A DNA stretch of 64,000 bases from Rikenella microfusus (GTDB lineage Bacteria; Bacteroidota; Bacteroidia; Bacteroidales; Tenuifilaceae): the NCBI GenBank assembly GCA_020722565.1, contig DYKO01000011.1, positions 1-64,000 of the forward strand, written 5' to 3'. The position numbers and the translations under genes were made by a program. Positions 37,869 through 48,097 of this stretch are shown one piece after another (position 1 is the first letter of the stretch; every line of letters starts with the position of its first letter). A model generated the notes under the pieces. It searched no databases. It saw nothing but the letters and a program-made list of their open reading frames with translations, and had not been told where the DNA came from.

Positions 37869-38678
37869 ATGAAAAGGGGTGTTTTAAAATTAGTGGCAAG
37901 CTACTTGGTGTTTCGTAAAGAATCATTACCTAAGGGAGGTCACGGAATACATTCGCCATTTGTATTCGATCTTTATACAAATATTATTGCAAGGGAAGAG
38001 CGCAATACGTTTTTTGAAGTAATTGAGGGCTACCGTAAGGAACTTTTAAAATGTGATATTGGCATAATTAGGAAGTCCATAGCTGAGAGCCTTAATGGTG
38101 GATTCCGAGGCGAACTGGTTAAGTTAAGCCGTTTGGCAAACTTAGTAGCGGTTCCCCCTCACCTGGGCAGATTACTGTTTAGGCTGGTTAACCATTTTAA
38201 TCCAGCCAATACAATTGAACTTGGCACCTCAGTTGGGATAAGTTCCCTATATTTGGCACTTGGGAATCCCAATGGTAAGCTCTACACTATTGAGGGCGAT
38301 GAAGCGGTTTATGGAATTGCTAGTAAGCGCTTTGAATTGTTTCATCTAAATAATGTTCATGCCATTTGTGGCACGTTTGAAACAGAACTGCCTAAACTGG
38401 TTAAGGAATTGGATTCTGTCGATTTTGTATTTATTGATGGCGATCATAACGGGAGTAAACTTTTGCAGTATTTTGACATCATACTACCGAAGCTTAACGA
38501 AAATTCGGTTGTTGTAATTGATGATATCCGATGGAGCGATGAAATGGAAGATGCATGGAGAGCAATAAGTACCAACAAAAGAGCTTCGGTTTCCATTGAT
38601 ATTTTCCGCTGCGGGGTGTTATTTTTTAGGGCTGGTATTGTTAAGCAAAATTTTATATTGAGATATGGTCCATACTAA
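37869..38678 (+). CDS. Class I SAM-dependent methyltransferase (O-methyltransferase-like)
   Basis: TIELGTSVGISSLYLALGNPNGKLYTIEGDE, VDFVFIDGDHNGSKLLQYF. Confidence 0.85.
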   Translation: MKRGVLKLVASYLVFRKESLPKGGHGIHSPFVFDLYTNIIAREERNTFFEVIEGYRKELLKCDIGIIRKSIAESLNGGFRGELVKLSRLANLVAVPPHLGRLLFRLVNHFNPANTIELGTSVGISSLYLALGNPNGKLYTIEGDEAVYGIASKRFELFHLNNVHAICGTFETELPKLVKELDSVDFVFIDGDHNGSKLLQYFDIILPKLNENSVVVIDDIRWSDEMEDAWRAISTNKRASVSIDIFRCGVLFFRAGIVKQNFILRYGPY

Positions 38679-38699
38679 ATCTAATAATTTAAAACGGCA

Positions 38700-39431
38700 A
38701 TGAGTAAGTACGATTTAATAAGTATTCACAACATTAAAAAGTACTACTCGGTTGGTAGTGTTGTGGTTAAAGCATTAAAAGGAGTTGATTTATCAATTGC
38801 AAAAAATGAATATGTTGCCATTATGGGACCATCCGGTTCCGGTAAATCCACATTGATGAACATTTTGGGCTGCCTGGACACCCCCTCAAACGGTACCTAT
38901 ATACTCAACGGAACCGATGTGAGCAAGCTATCCGATGATCGATTGGCTGAAATAAGAAATAAAGAGATTGGCTTTGTTTTTCAGACATTTAACCTCTTGC
39001 CGCGTTACACCGCCCTCGATAATGTTATGCTACCCTTAATTTATGCTGGTATCCCCAAACACGAACGTATTGAAATGGCCAAAATGGCACTCAGTAATGT
39101 AGGTCTTGCCGATAGAATGAATCACAAGCCCAATGAGCTATCGGGTGGTCAGCGCCAACGTGTTGCTGTGGCAAGAGCCCTGGTGAATAACCCTTCCATT
39201 ATTCTAGCCGACGAACCTACTGGTAACCTCGATACTAAAACATCAATTGATATCATGAACCTTTTTGAGGATATATACGAACAAGGAAATACCATAATTT
39301 TGGTTACACACGAGGAGGACATTGCTCGACATGCCCGCCGTATTGTCAGGCTAAGGGATGGGTTAATTGAATCCGATGATGAAAATCCTAATCCTGTTTT
39401 ACACCAAAAGGTTATTCTGAATGAACAATAA
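38700..39431 (+). CDS. ABC transporter ATP-binding protein (MacB/LolD type)
   Basis: [35 protein letters not shown]. Confidence 0.95.
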   Translation: MSKYDLISIHNIKKYYSVGSVVVKALKGVDLSIAKNEYVAIMGPSGSGKSTLMNILGCLDTPSNGTYILNGTDVSKLSDDRLAEIRNKEIGFVFQTFNLLPRYTALDNVMLPLIYAGIPKHERIEMAKMALSNVGLADRMNHKPNELSGGQRQRVAVARALVNNPSIILADEPTGNLDTKTSIDIMNLFEDIYEQGNTIILVTHEEDIARHARRIVRLRDGLIESDDENPNPVLHQKVILNEQ

Positions 39432-39524
39432 ACTGGAGCTCCTGTTCCTTTAGTTAAACCTTTTTTTAATTGGATTGCAATCTAATAAACTTATATTAGC
39501 ATTGCATTTTAACTCATTATATAA

Positions 39525-40073
39525 ATGAAGATATATACTAAAACTGGCGATAAGGGAACAACCTCACTAATTGGAGGTGCCCGCGTACCAAAGTATCACC
39601 CAAGGATTGAAACCTACGGAACTGTTGATGAACTCATAGCTTTTACAGGTTTACTTCGTGATCAGCCCATCGATGGCCATACCAAAGAGGTGATAATTTT
39701 CATTCAGGACCGGTTGATGAATTGCGCCTCAATTTTGGCAGCCGATTGCACCAATTGCAAAATTCGAATCCCTAAAATTGAGGACGAAGATATTCGCCGT
39801 ATAGAATCGGAAATTGATGATATGGATGCCCAACTGGAACCCCTTACTTCTTTTCTTCTTCCCGGGGGGCACCAGGCTGTATCGGTTTGCCATGTTTGCC
39901 GAACGGTTTGCCGCAGGGCTGAGCGTTTAGCCACTCGGTTAGCCGAGGAAACCCCTTTACCGGAGAATCTCATAATCTTCCTAAATCGCCTCAGCGATTA
40001 CTTTTTCACCCTTTCACGAAAACTTGGCAAAGATTTTGGTGTGGAGCAAATATTATGGCGCCCTAACCTGTAA
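39525..40073 (+). CDS. Cob(I)yrinic acid a,c-diamide adenosyltransferase (PduO type)
   Basis: KIYTKTGDKGTTSLIGGARVPKYHPRIETYGTVDELIAFTGLLR; FLLPGGHQA; CRRAERLA. Confidence 0.95.
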   Translation: MKIYTKTGDKGTTSLIGGARVPKYHPRIETYGTVDELIAFTGLLRDQPIDGHTKEVIIFIQDRLMNCASILAADCTNCKIRIPKIEDEDIRRIESEIDDMDAQLEPLTSFLLPGGHQAVSVCHVCRTVCRRAERLATRLAEETPLPENLIIFLNRLSDYFFTLSRKLGKDFGVEQILWRPNL

Positions 40074-40150
40074 TTTCAAAAAAGTTTTATATTTGCCTTA
40101 ATATCGGATTTTGTAGGTTATTGATATACAGAATTTTAAACTTTATAGCT

Positions 40151-40372
40151 ATGTACTGGACATTAGAACTGGCATCAAAATTAGAAGATGCACCCTGGCC
40201 AGCAACAAAGGATGAGTTAATTGATTACGCAATTCGTTCAGGTGCTCCTCTGGAGGTTATTGAAAACCTGCAGGAACTTGAAGATGAGAACGAAATTTAC
40301 GAAAGTATTGAAGATATCTGGCCTGATTATCCTACGAAAGAGGACTTCCTATTTAATGAAGATGAGTATTAA
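40151..40372 (+). CDS. DUF2795 domain-containing protein
   Basis: ATG at 40151 (MYWTLELASKLEDAPWPATKDELIDYAIRSGAPLEVIENLQEL.DE..YESIEDIWPDYP). Confidence 0.8.
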   Translation: MYWTLELASKLEDAPWPATKDELIDYAIRSGAPLEVIENLQELEDENEIYESIEDIWPDYPTKEDFLFNEDEY

Positions 40373-40379
40373 AACAAAA

Positions 40380-40403
40380 AAGGAGAGGTTACCTCTCCTT
40401 TTC
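40380..40403. terminator. Shared bidirectional terminator between DUF2795 gene and OstA-like gene
   Basis: AAAAAAGGAGAGG-tta-CCTCTCCTTTT; the loop is the TAA stop of the minus-strand gene. Confidence 0.75.
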
Positions 40404-42011
40404 GTATGATTTTAATATATTCTGCATTTCCCTTTTACGAAGAGCTTCGCCCTTTTCTTCGGGTTGTGCCCTGAAATTCATTGGAACAATGGCATACTTA
40501 TCCATCGGACGTTTGTCACCCAGCCATTTGAATCCTTTTAATGTAATATCTTCTTGCTCAGCTTTCTCAATAGGGTAGAGATTTGAAATGGGTTTTTCGC
40601 GGAAGGTTATCCTACTAACCTTGTTTCCCTTAACTAGTATTGAAATTTTAGCACTTTCGGATCTATTGGCCATAGTTAACAGGTTCCCATCCCTTATGAA
40701 GTAAATTGCTTGTCCATTGCCGTTTATGTCTATTTTGTTTACCTTACCATCGATGAAATGGGCAATGATATTTTTACCTTTTATTTGGTTGTAATAGCTA
40801 TTTTCTTCAAAGGAGGTAATAAATGCATTTCCATCAAAGTTCATGCGTTTTAACTTATTCTCGCTTGTGAGTATGCTGATTTTATCGGCTGTAATCTGAT
40901 TGCTCTCATTCCAAAGAATGGGATTAACATACATATCGATAACCGAATCTCTGGTGTTGTATATAAGTGAATCGCAAGTCCCCTGAACATCGGATCGGTA
41001 AAACATGACATTCCCCAAAGCCCTTAGGATTCTGTAGGTGGAATCGGTTGCGTTTTTTTTATTATCAGGATTTTTATTCGTAACTAACGTAAACCGGTTG
41101 GCTTTAAGAAACAGGCTGTCGTTGTTATTAATCTGCATTAAGTAGGGGTTATCGGTTACTTCGGCTTGTTCGGTGTCCTGCCAGAAGTTGGCCTTTTGTC
41201 CATAGATGTATGCCCTATTAACAGTATCAATCATAACAGCATTTCCAATAATTCGGGCATACTTTTTAGCTCGGTCGTAGAAAATATTGTCGCCAAAAAT
41301 TTTATTATTTTTGTTCAGAATGTATGCATTTTGTTGGAGGTTTGTCTGGTCAATTTTTTTGTTATACCATCCCTTTTCGCAGTAAGCAAAATTATCTTTA
41401 TTGAAAATATGGGTTGGCCCAAAGAAACTTGAAAGTTCATTTTGGGTGTTGTAGGTAAGGGAATCGGTGTAAATGGTAACATCGGGGTTGGTCATTACCA
41501 CTGAGCCAGCAAATGAAAACTGGTTGCTGTTACGGTTATAGTATCCGCGCTGGCTTGTGAGCTTAGAGTCGCTTGTGGTAATTACACCAGGGGATGTATA
41601 GTAGGCGCGGTTAGTTTTTGAGTTAAAGAAGAGGGTTTGGGTAACCAGTGTTGCATCTTCATCAACAAGGGTAACCTCCCTGCCCGTGATTTTCCCTGAT
41701 GAGGTTTTACCGTCAAAGTATAGGGTTTCTCCAGTTATTGTTGTTTTTCCCTGGTTAATCCTAACTTTCCCAAAAGCATTGAACCAGTTATCTTCGGGGT
41801 TATGGTAGGCACTATCGCAAACAATTCGAGTGTTTTCGTGTTGGAATCGAACATTACCAATGTAACGAATAATTTTTTGCCCGTTAAGGTTGAGGTTTTT
41901 CATACTTTGAGCACCCTCGAATCTTATACGGGTTTTTTGCTGAGGGAATCCCGTTACTCCTATTCCAGCTATAAGAGTAACAAGAAGAAAAATGCGGTAA
42001 GGGGTATTCAT
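40389..42011 (-). CDS. OstA/LptA-like organic solvent tolerance domain protein
   Basis: OstA-repeat-like: IRYIGNVRFQHENTRIVCDSAYHNPEDNWFNAFGKVRINQGKTTITGETLYFDGKT; Met at 42011 preferred (MNTPYRIFLLVTLIAGIG signal). Confidence 0.87.
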   Translation of the reverse strand: MNTPYRIFLLVTLIAGIGVTGFPQQKTRIRFEGAQSMKNLNLNGQKIIRYIGNVRFQHENTRIVCDSAYHNPEDNWFNAFGKVRINQGKTTITGETLYFDGKTSSGKITGREVTLVDEDATLVTQTLFFNSKTNRAYYTSPGVITTSDSKLTSQRGYYNRNSNQFSFAGSVVMTNPDVTIYTDSLTYNTQNELSSFFGPTHIFNKDNFAYCEKGWYNKKIDQTNLQQNAYILNKNNKIFGDNIFYDRAKKYARIIGNAVMIDTVNRAYIYGQKANFWQDTEQAEVTDNPYLMQINNNDSLFLKANRFTLVTNKNPDNKKNATDSTYRILRALGNVMFYRSDVQGTCDSLIYNTRDSVIDMYVNPILWNESNQITADKISILTSENKLKRMNFDGNAFITSFEENSYYNQIKGKNIIAHFIDGKVNKIDINGNGQAIYFIRDGNLLTMANRSESAKISILVKGNKVSRITFREKPISNLYPIEKAEQEDITLKGFKWLGDKRPMDKYAIVPMNFRAQPEEKGEALRKREMQNILKSYEKER

Positions 42012-42033
42012 CAATATAAAATATAAAACCTTC

Positions 42034-43383
42034 CTACTTAATCCATCCTTTGGTTTCAAATTCGCAGTTTCTAAAATCCTCATCAATCCTAATGAATACT
42101 GATTTTATTTTCTTTGCAAGCCATTCTCTTAGTATTTCGTTTTCCTTGTCAGCCTTAGCCATAGATTGGATCTTATCGTAATCATCCTTAAGGTTTGCCT
42201 TATGTGCTGGTACTATTCGTTTCACTTTGATAATTTTGAAAACAACGTTGGCGTGTTCATCGCGCGATTCAAAAGGAACGCTGAATTCACCGGGTTTAAG
42301 GTCCTTTATGGCATAAAAGTCGGAGGGTTGTAGGTGCTCTTTCTCAAAAAGCGATGTTCCCGTATAGGGATTAATCATTAACCCCTTGTTGAGGTTCGAT
42401 TTTTTATCTTCGGAAAACTTAAAGGTGGCATCATCAAAGGTTATGCTATCGGCTTTAATAAGTGTGGCAATGCTATCAAGTTTCTCAATGGCTTTTGCTA
42501 GTAGGTCAGATGAGAACTGGGGTTTAAGCAGGATGTGGCGAACATTAACCTGATCGTTACGCCGTTCAATCATCTGAATGATATGGAAACCGTACTCGGT
42601 TTCAACAACCTGGCTAATCTGCCCCTCCTTAAGGTTGAAAGCTGCATCGGCAAAGGCTTTTACCAGTTCTTCGCGCGAGCGGAAGCCCAATTCACCTCCT
42701 TTAATGGCCGAGGCCCTATCTTCTGAGTATAGCGCTGCAAGGGTTGAGAAACGCTCTCCGTTAAGAATTCTGTTTCTGATATTCAGCAACCTTTCCTTTG
42801 CCTCCAGTTTGGCTTTTTCAGCAGCAGGTGGAAATATCATTATTTGCTGTAGCTCGTACTGAAGCGGAATTTCTGGTAAGCTATCGGCAGGTATCTTCTT
42901 ATAATACGATTTAACCTCTGATGGCGTGATTTTAACCTTATCCACAATCTTTTGCCGCATCTGTTGGGTTAGCTGCTGATCCCTAATGATTTGGCGCAAA
43001 TCATCCTTTATTTCAAAAATTGGCTTCTTAAAGTAGTTTTCTAAGGCTTTTTCTGAACCAATTTGGTTGATGAAGTACTTTAGGCGGCGATCGAGTTCCA
43101 TTTCAACGGAACTTTCATTAGTAGTTAAGCTGTCGATCTTTGCCTGGGTAATCAGCAATTTTTGAATAAGCAGCTGCTCAAATAGCTGGCATCGGTTTAT
43201 ATTTTCATCAGGGCTTCCCTGCATCTTGATTCTAAGAAGTTCTTGTTCAACGTCGGAGAGCAGAACTCTTTCATTTCCTACCACTGCAATAACTTTATCA
43301 ATTACCTTTGCATCCTGTGGCTTAGCAGTGTAACCAATTGTAACAAAAATCGAAATAAAACTTAAAAATTGTAATGCTTTCAT
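42034..43383 (-). CDS. SurA-like peptidylprolyl isomerase (PpiC rotamase)
   Basis: AKVIDKVIAVVGNERVLLSDVEQE; ALYSEDRASAIKGGELGFRSREELVKAFADAAFNLKEGQISQVVETEYGFHIIQM. Confidence 0.93.
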   Translation of the reverse strand: MKALQFLSFISIFVTIGYTAKPQDAKVIDKVIAVVGNERVLLSDVEQELLRIKMQGSPDENINRCQLFEQLLIQKLLITQAKIDSLTTNESSVEMELDRRLKYFINQIGSEKALENYFKKPIFEIKDDLRQIIRDQQLTQQMRQKIVDKVKITPSEVKSYYKKIPADSLPEIPLQYELQQIMIFPPAAEKAKLEAKERLLNIRNRILNGERFSTLAALYSEDRASAIKGGELGFRSREELVKAFADAAFNLKEGQISQVVETEYGFHIIQMIERRNDQVNVRHILLKPQFSSDLLAKAIEKLDSIATLIKADSITFDDATFKFSEDKKSNLNKGLMINPYTGTSLFEKEHLQPSDFYAIKDLKPGEFSVPFESRDEHANVVFKIIKVKRIVPAHKANLKDDYDKIQSMAKADKENEILREWLAKKIKSVFIRIDEDFRNCEFETKGWIK

Positions 43384-43460
43384 TTGCTCAAAATATTGAT
43401 AAACAAATTATTAGCTCTATTCTTTGGATTGATTTTGGTTAATTCAATAAACTAGATCGC

Positions 43461-44300
43461 CTATTTAAAAATTTCAAAACTTTTATCATCTCGTGCTTTA
43501 ATGTATATATTTCGTTCCAGTTGTTCTATAAGTTTTTGCTTCCTTGAGTTTAGAATGAACTGCCGGAGCTCGTTGGTGGTGTACTCTAAAGGAGCAATTT
43601 CTCCTTGTAGCTTTACCTCTTTTACCGAAACTAGATAGATGTAGCTACCATCCTCCATCTCAACGTAGCCGCGGGTAAAAACCTGTTCTATATTCTCAAC
43701 GGGGTAGGGTAGCTGGCGACTTATAACTGAAAAGGGAACCCATTGATCGTTAAAGAAATCGTAGTTGGTAGCTGCCTGGTAGGCTAGATTATCGAGTAGC
43801 TGAATATCTTCCTGACGTTTTGAACGGTAGATTTCCTTAATTTTGTTTGATTGTGGTGCTTCCTTTCGAAGTTTAATAAAAAGCGCTTTAACTATAGGCT
43901 CGGATAAAAGGAAATTTCCCTTATTGGCAAGGTAGTAATCCTTGATCTCTGATTCCTTAATTACGGTGTCAATTTTTTCATTGATATATGCTTGCTCAAA
44001 CTTGTGAATGAGTAGCGAAGCTCTATAGTCTTCGAGTTGTCGGGCAACATTTTTTTGTTTTTCGGTAAGGTTGTTTTCCGCTTGTTTGAGTAGCAGCTGG
44101 ATTTGAATCCATTTTTCAATATATGATTGAGTAATCAAAATGCTATCCTCTTTGCCGACATTTGTTAGAAAGATATTTTGAATATCCGACTGATACAGGT
44201 ATTTATCGTAAACCCTGGCAACAGGCCTGCTTTTCTCGGTTTGCTGGCACGACAACAGAAATGCCGGGAGTAAGTAGCAGAGTATTTTGAATTGTTTCAT
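43461..44300 (-). CDS. SurA/foldase-like lipoprotein without an evident PpiC domain
   Basis: MKQFKILCYLLPAFLLSCQQ lipobox; SurA-N-like VARVYDKYLYQSDI..IFL...SILITQSYIEKWIQIQLLLKQAE; no GGELG rotamase motif. Confidence 0.75.
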   Translation of the reverse strand: MKQFKILCYLLPAFLLSCQQTEKSRPVARVYDKYLYQSDIQNIFLTNVGKEDSILITQSYIEKWIQIQLLLKQAENNLTEKQKNVARQLEDYRASLLIHKFEQAYINEKIDTVIKESEIKDYYLANKGNFLLSEPIVKALFIKLRKEAPQSNKIKEIYRSKRQEDIQLLDNLAYQAATNYDFFNDQWVPFSVISRQLPYPVENIEQVFTRGYVEMEDGSYIYLVSVKEVKLQGEIAPLEYTTNELRQFILNSRKQKLIEQLERNIYIKARDDKSFEIFK

Positions 44301-44400
44301 CATCGTAAAATTCAATTTTTTAAGGTGTGATTAAGCACTCGTGTTGATGATTTAATTTAAGTTATGTTTGAACTGTTCAAAACATAGGGGCATAATATGG

Positions 44401-46407
44401 TTATTGTGAAAGATTCTTAACCAGTTGTTCATAAACCTCTGAATTAACCGACACTGGGTATTTGGATTTAAGCTCATCAATCCACATCTTTTCGATGAGG
44501 TTCTGGTAATCGGTAACTACTTCGGCTCTGCATTCTTCAAGGTTTTTGGGTTGGTTGGCAGCAACCTTGTTTATTTGAATAATTTTGTAGGTGCCATCGG
44601 TAGGATGTTCGAACTTAACGTTTCGATCCCATTTATCGTAATTGGCAACAATGGAGTCGTTGGGAGATGTAATATTTTGACTATACGACAGAATATCTCC
44701 TTTTTTATTTATCTGAATGGCCAGGTCAAAAGGGGTAAGATAATTTTTGCTAAGCAGTTTTTTATGAACCTTTTTAGCAACGCTGGCGTCGGATGTTTGG
44801 TAAAGTGTGTAATGTACTCTTTGATTCCAAACATAATTATTTCTGTTCTGTTCAAAGTACTGGGCTAGGGCAACAGAATCCTGAACTTTGTTCCAAATCA
44901 TCTGGTTCGATATTTCAAACAAAAGCATCCCCTCGAGGTATTCCTTTGCCAATTGTTTGAACTCTAGATATTTTTCAGGAAGCAACGATTTTTCTGTTTC
45001 CAGAATGGTTTGGGTTATCCATTCTTTGAATATGTTATGGGCGAATATAGGAATGGGTTGTTGCCTTATGAGTTGCTGATTTTTAGCAATATATTCCAAA
45101 AAATCAGAAAGTTTGAAGTCTATTCCATTGAGAGTTATCAGTGAGGGGTTGGTTTTGAGTTCAGGAGTAGTCCATTTGTTTTTGTAGAGCGATGAATCCA
45201 AAAGGTTTATTACGGTTTTATCGAAATCGATGGGATTTTCCTTATACCTATAGCTAATTTTTAACTTATTAATGAATGATTCGCGCATCAGCATGCTTCG
45301 GCTATCTCGGCTTATAAGGTTTTTAATATCCGGAAGCATCTCTTCAAAGTTGCCGGGTAATTTACGGTCAATGAGCTTTACCACATGCCAGCCAAATGCG
45401 GTTTGAAAGGGTTGTGAAATTTCACCAATTTTGTCGAGCGAAAAGGCAACCTGTTCAAATTCGGGAATTATTTGACCCGAACGAATCCATGGTAGTTCAC
45501 CGCCATTGGGTGCAGAGCTGTTGTCCTGCGACTCGGCTTTGGCTACAGCGGCAAAGTCTTCGCCCTTTACCAGTCTGTTGTGAATAGCTACAATTTTTTG
45601 CCGGGCATCCTCAATTTGTTGGGGTGAAGCGTTGGGTTGAGTTTTTATCATGATATGGGCAATTTTGATTTGCCCTTTTGTTGGACGGCGATCATGAACC
45701 TTAATGATGTGGTAACCGAAACGTGTGCGTACCGGCATTGAAACCGAATCGATAGGGGTGCTATATGCAGTTGATTCAAATGGGTACACCATTTGAAAGG
45801 CAGAAAACCAGCCAAGGTAACCATTGTTGCGGTTTACCGATGGGTCGTTACTCATCTCCAGTGCAACTTTCCCAAATGGTTCTCCTTTGGTTATTCTTTT
45901 TCGAGCCTCAAGGGCCTTTTGATAGTACTTGATGGTATCGGAAGGGAGAGTATTGTCGGGAATGTTAATAAGTATATGGCTGGCGCTAACTTCCTCCTGC
46001 ATACGTTGATAGGCTTCACCCGTCAGCCTATTGAATGCTTCTTTATCTATTAGGTACGATTGGGCGAGTTGGTCAATGTAGCCGTTGTACTCGCTAATAA
46101 AACTGGGTAACGTATCGATGCCAGCATCACAGGCTGCTTGTACCTTTAACTTGAAATTTATAAAGAGGTTAAGGTATTCATCAAGCGTTTCTTTGCTGAT
46201 TTTTGTTCCCGTAGCACCGGTGTTTTTAAGGTAAAGGTTGGTGAATTCTTCGGTGGTTATGGGTTGGTTATTAACTGTAAGAAGGATAGAATTTTTATGG
46301 GGCTGAGCAAAAAGCGATATCGTAACAAATGCCCCAAAAATTTTGAGCCAATTACGTATTGCTACCATCATTGTTTTGCTTGTTTGAGTTTTATTCATAT
46401 TCAACAT
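44401..46407 (-). CDS. Peptidylprolyl isomerase with two PpiC domains
   Basis: Two rotamase motifs: SNDPSVNRNNGYLGWFSAFQMVYPFE..A and SQDNSSAPNGGELPWIRSGQIIPEFEQVAFSL...GWHVVKLI. Confidence 0.93.
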   Translation of the reverse strand: MLNMNKTQTSKTMMVAIRNWLKIFGAFVTISLFAQPHKNSILLTVNNQPITTEEFTNLYLKNTGATGTKISKETLDEYLNLFINFKLKVQAACDAGIDTLPSFISEYNGYIDQLAQSYLIDKEAFNRLTGEAYQRMQEEVSASHILINIPDNTLPSDTIKYYQKALEARKRITKGEPFGKVALEMSNDPSVNRNNGYLGWFSAFQMVYPFESTAYSTPIDSVSMPVRTRFGYHIIKVHDRRPTKGQIKIAHIMIKTQPNASPQQIEDARQKIVAIHNRLVKGEDFAAVAKAESQDNSSAPNGGELPWIRSGQIIPEFEQVAFSLDKIGEISQPFQTAFGWHVVKLIDRKLPGNFEEMLPDIKNLISRDSRSMLMRESFINKLKISYRYKENPIDFDKTVINLLDSSLYKNKWTTPELKTNPSLITLNGIDFKLSDFLEYIAKNQQLIRQQPIPIFAHNIFKEWITQTILETEKSLLPEKYLEFKQLAKEYLEGMLLFEISNQMIWNKVQDSVALAQYFEQNRNNYVWNQRVHYTLYQTSDASVAKKVHKKLLSKNYLTPFDLAIQINKKGDILSYSQNITSPNDSIVANYDKWDRNVKFEHPTDGTYKIIQINKVAANQPKNLEECRAEVVTDYQNLIEKMWIDELKSKYPVSVNSEVYEQLVKNLSQ

Positions 46408-46415
46408 GGATAAAT

Positions 46416-47930
<1,515 letters not shown>

Positions 47931-48097
47931 TTACAAAAAAAAGATATACCTGCAATTACCTCCTGGGCTTCTATGCATTTGGTCTGTTATTTTTTTGCAA
48001 AATTACTTGTCAACATGTATGGGTAATTAGAAAAAAATTGTAGCAGGTTGCATTCTTATTTTTAAAAAAATGTAAATTGTTGTTTGAAAAAAAATCG

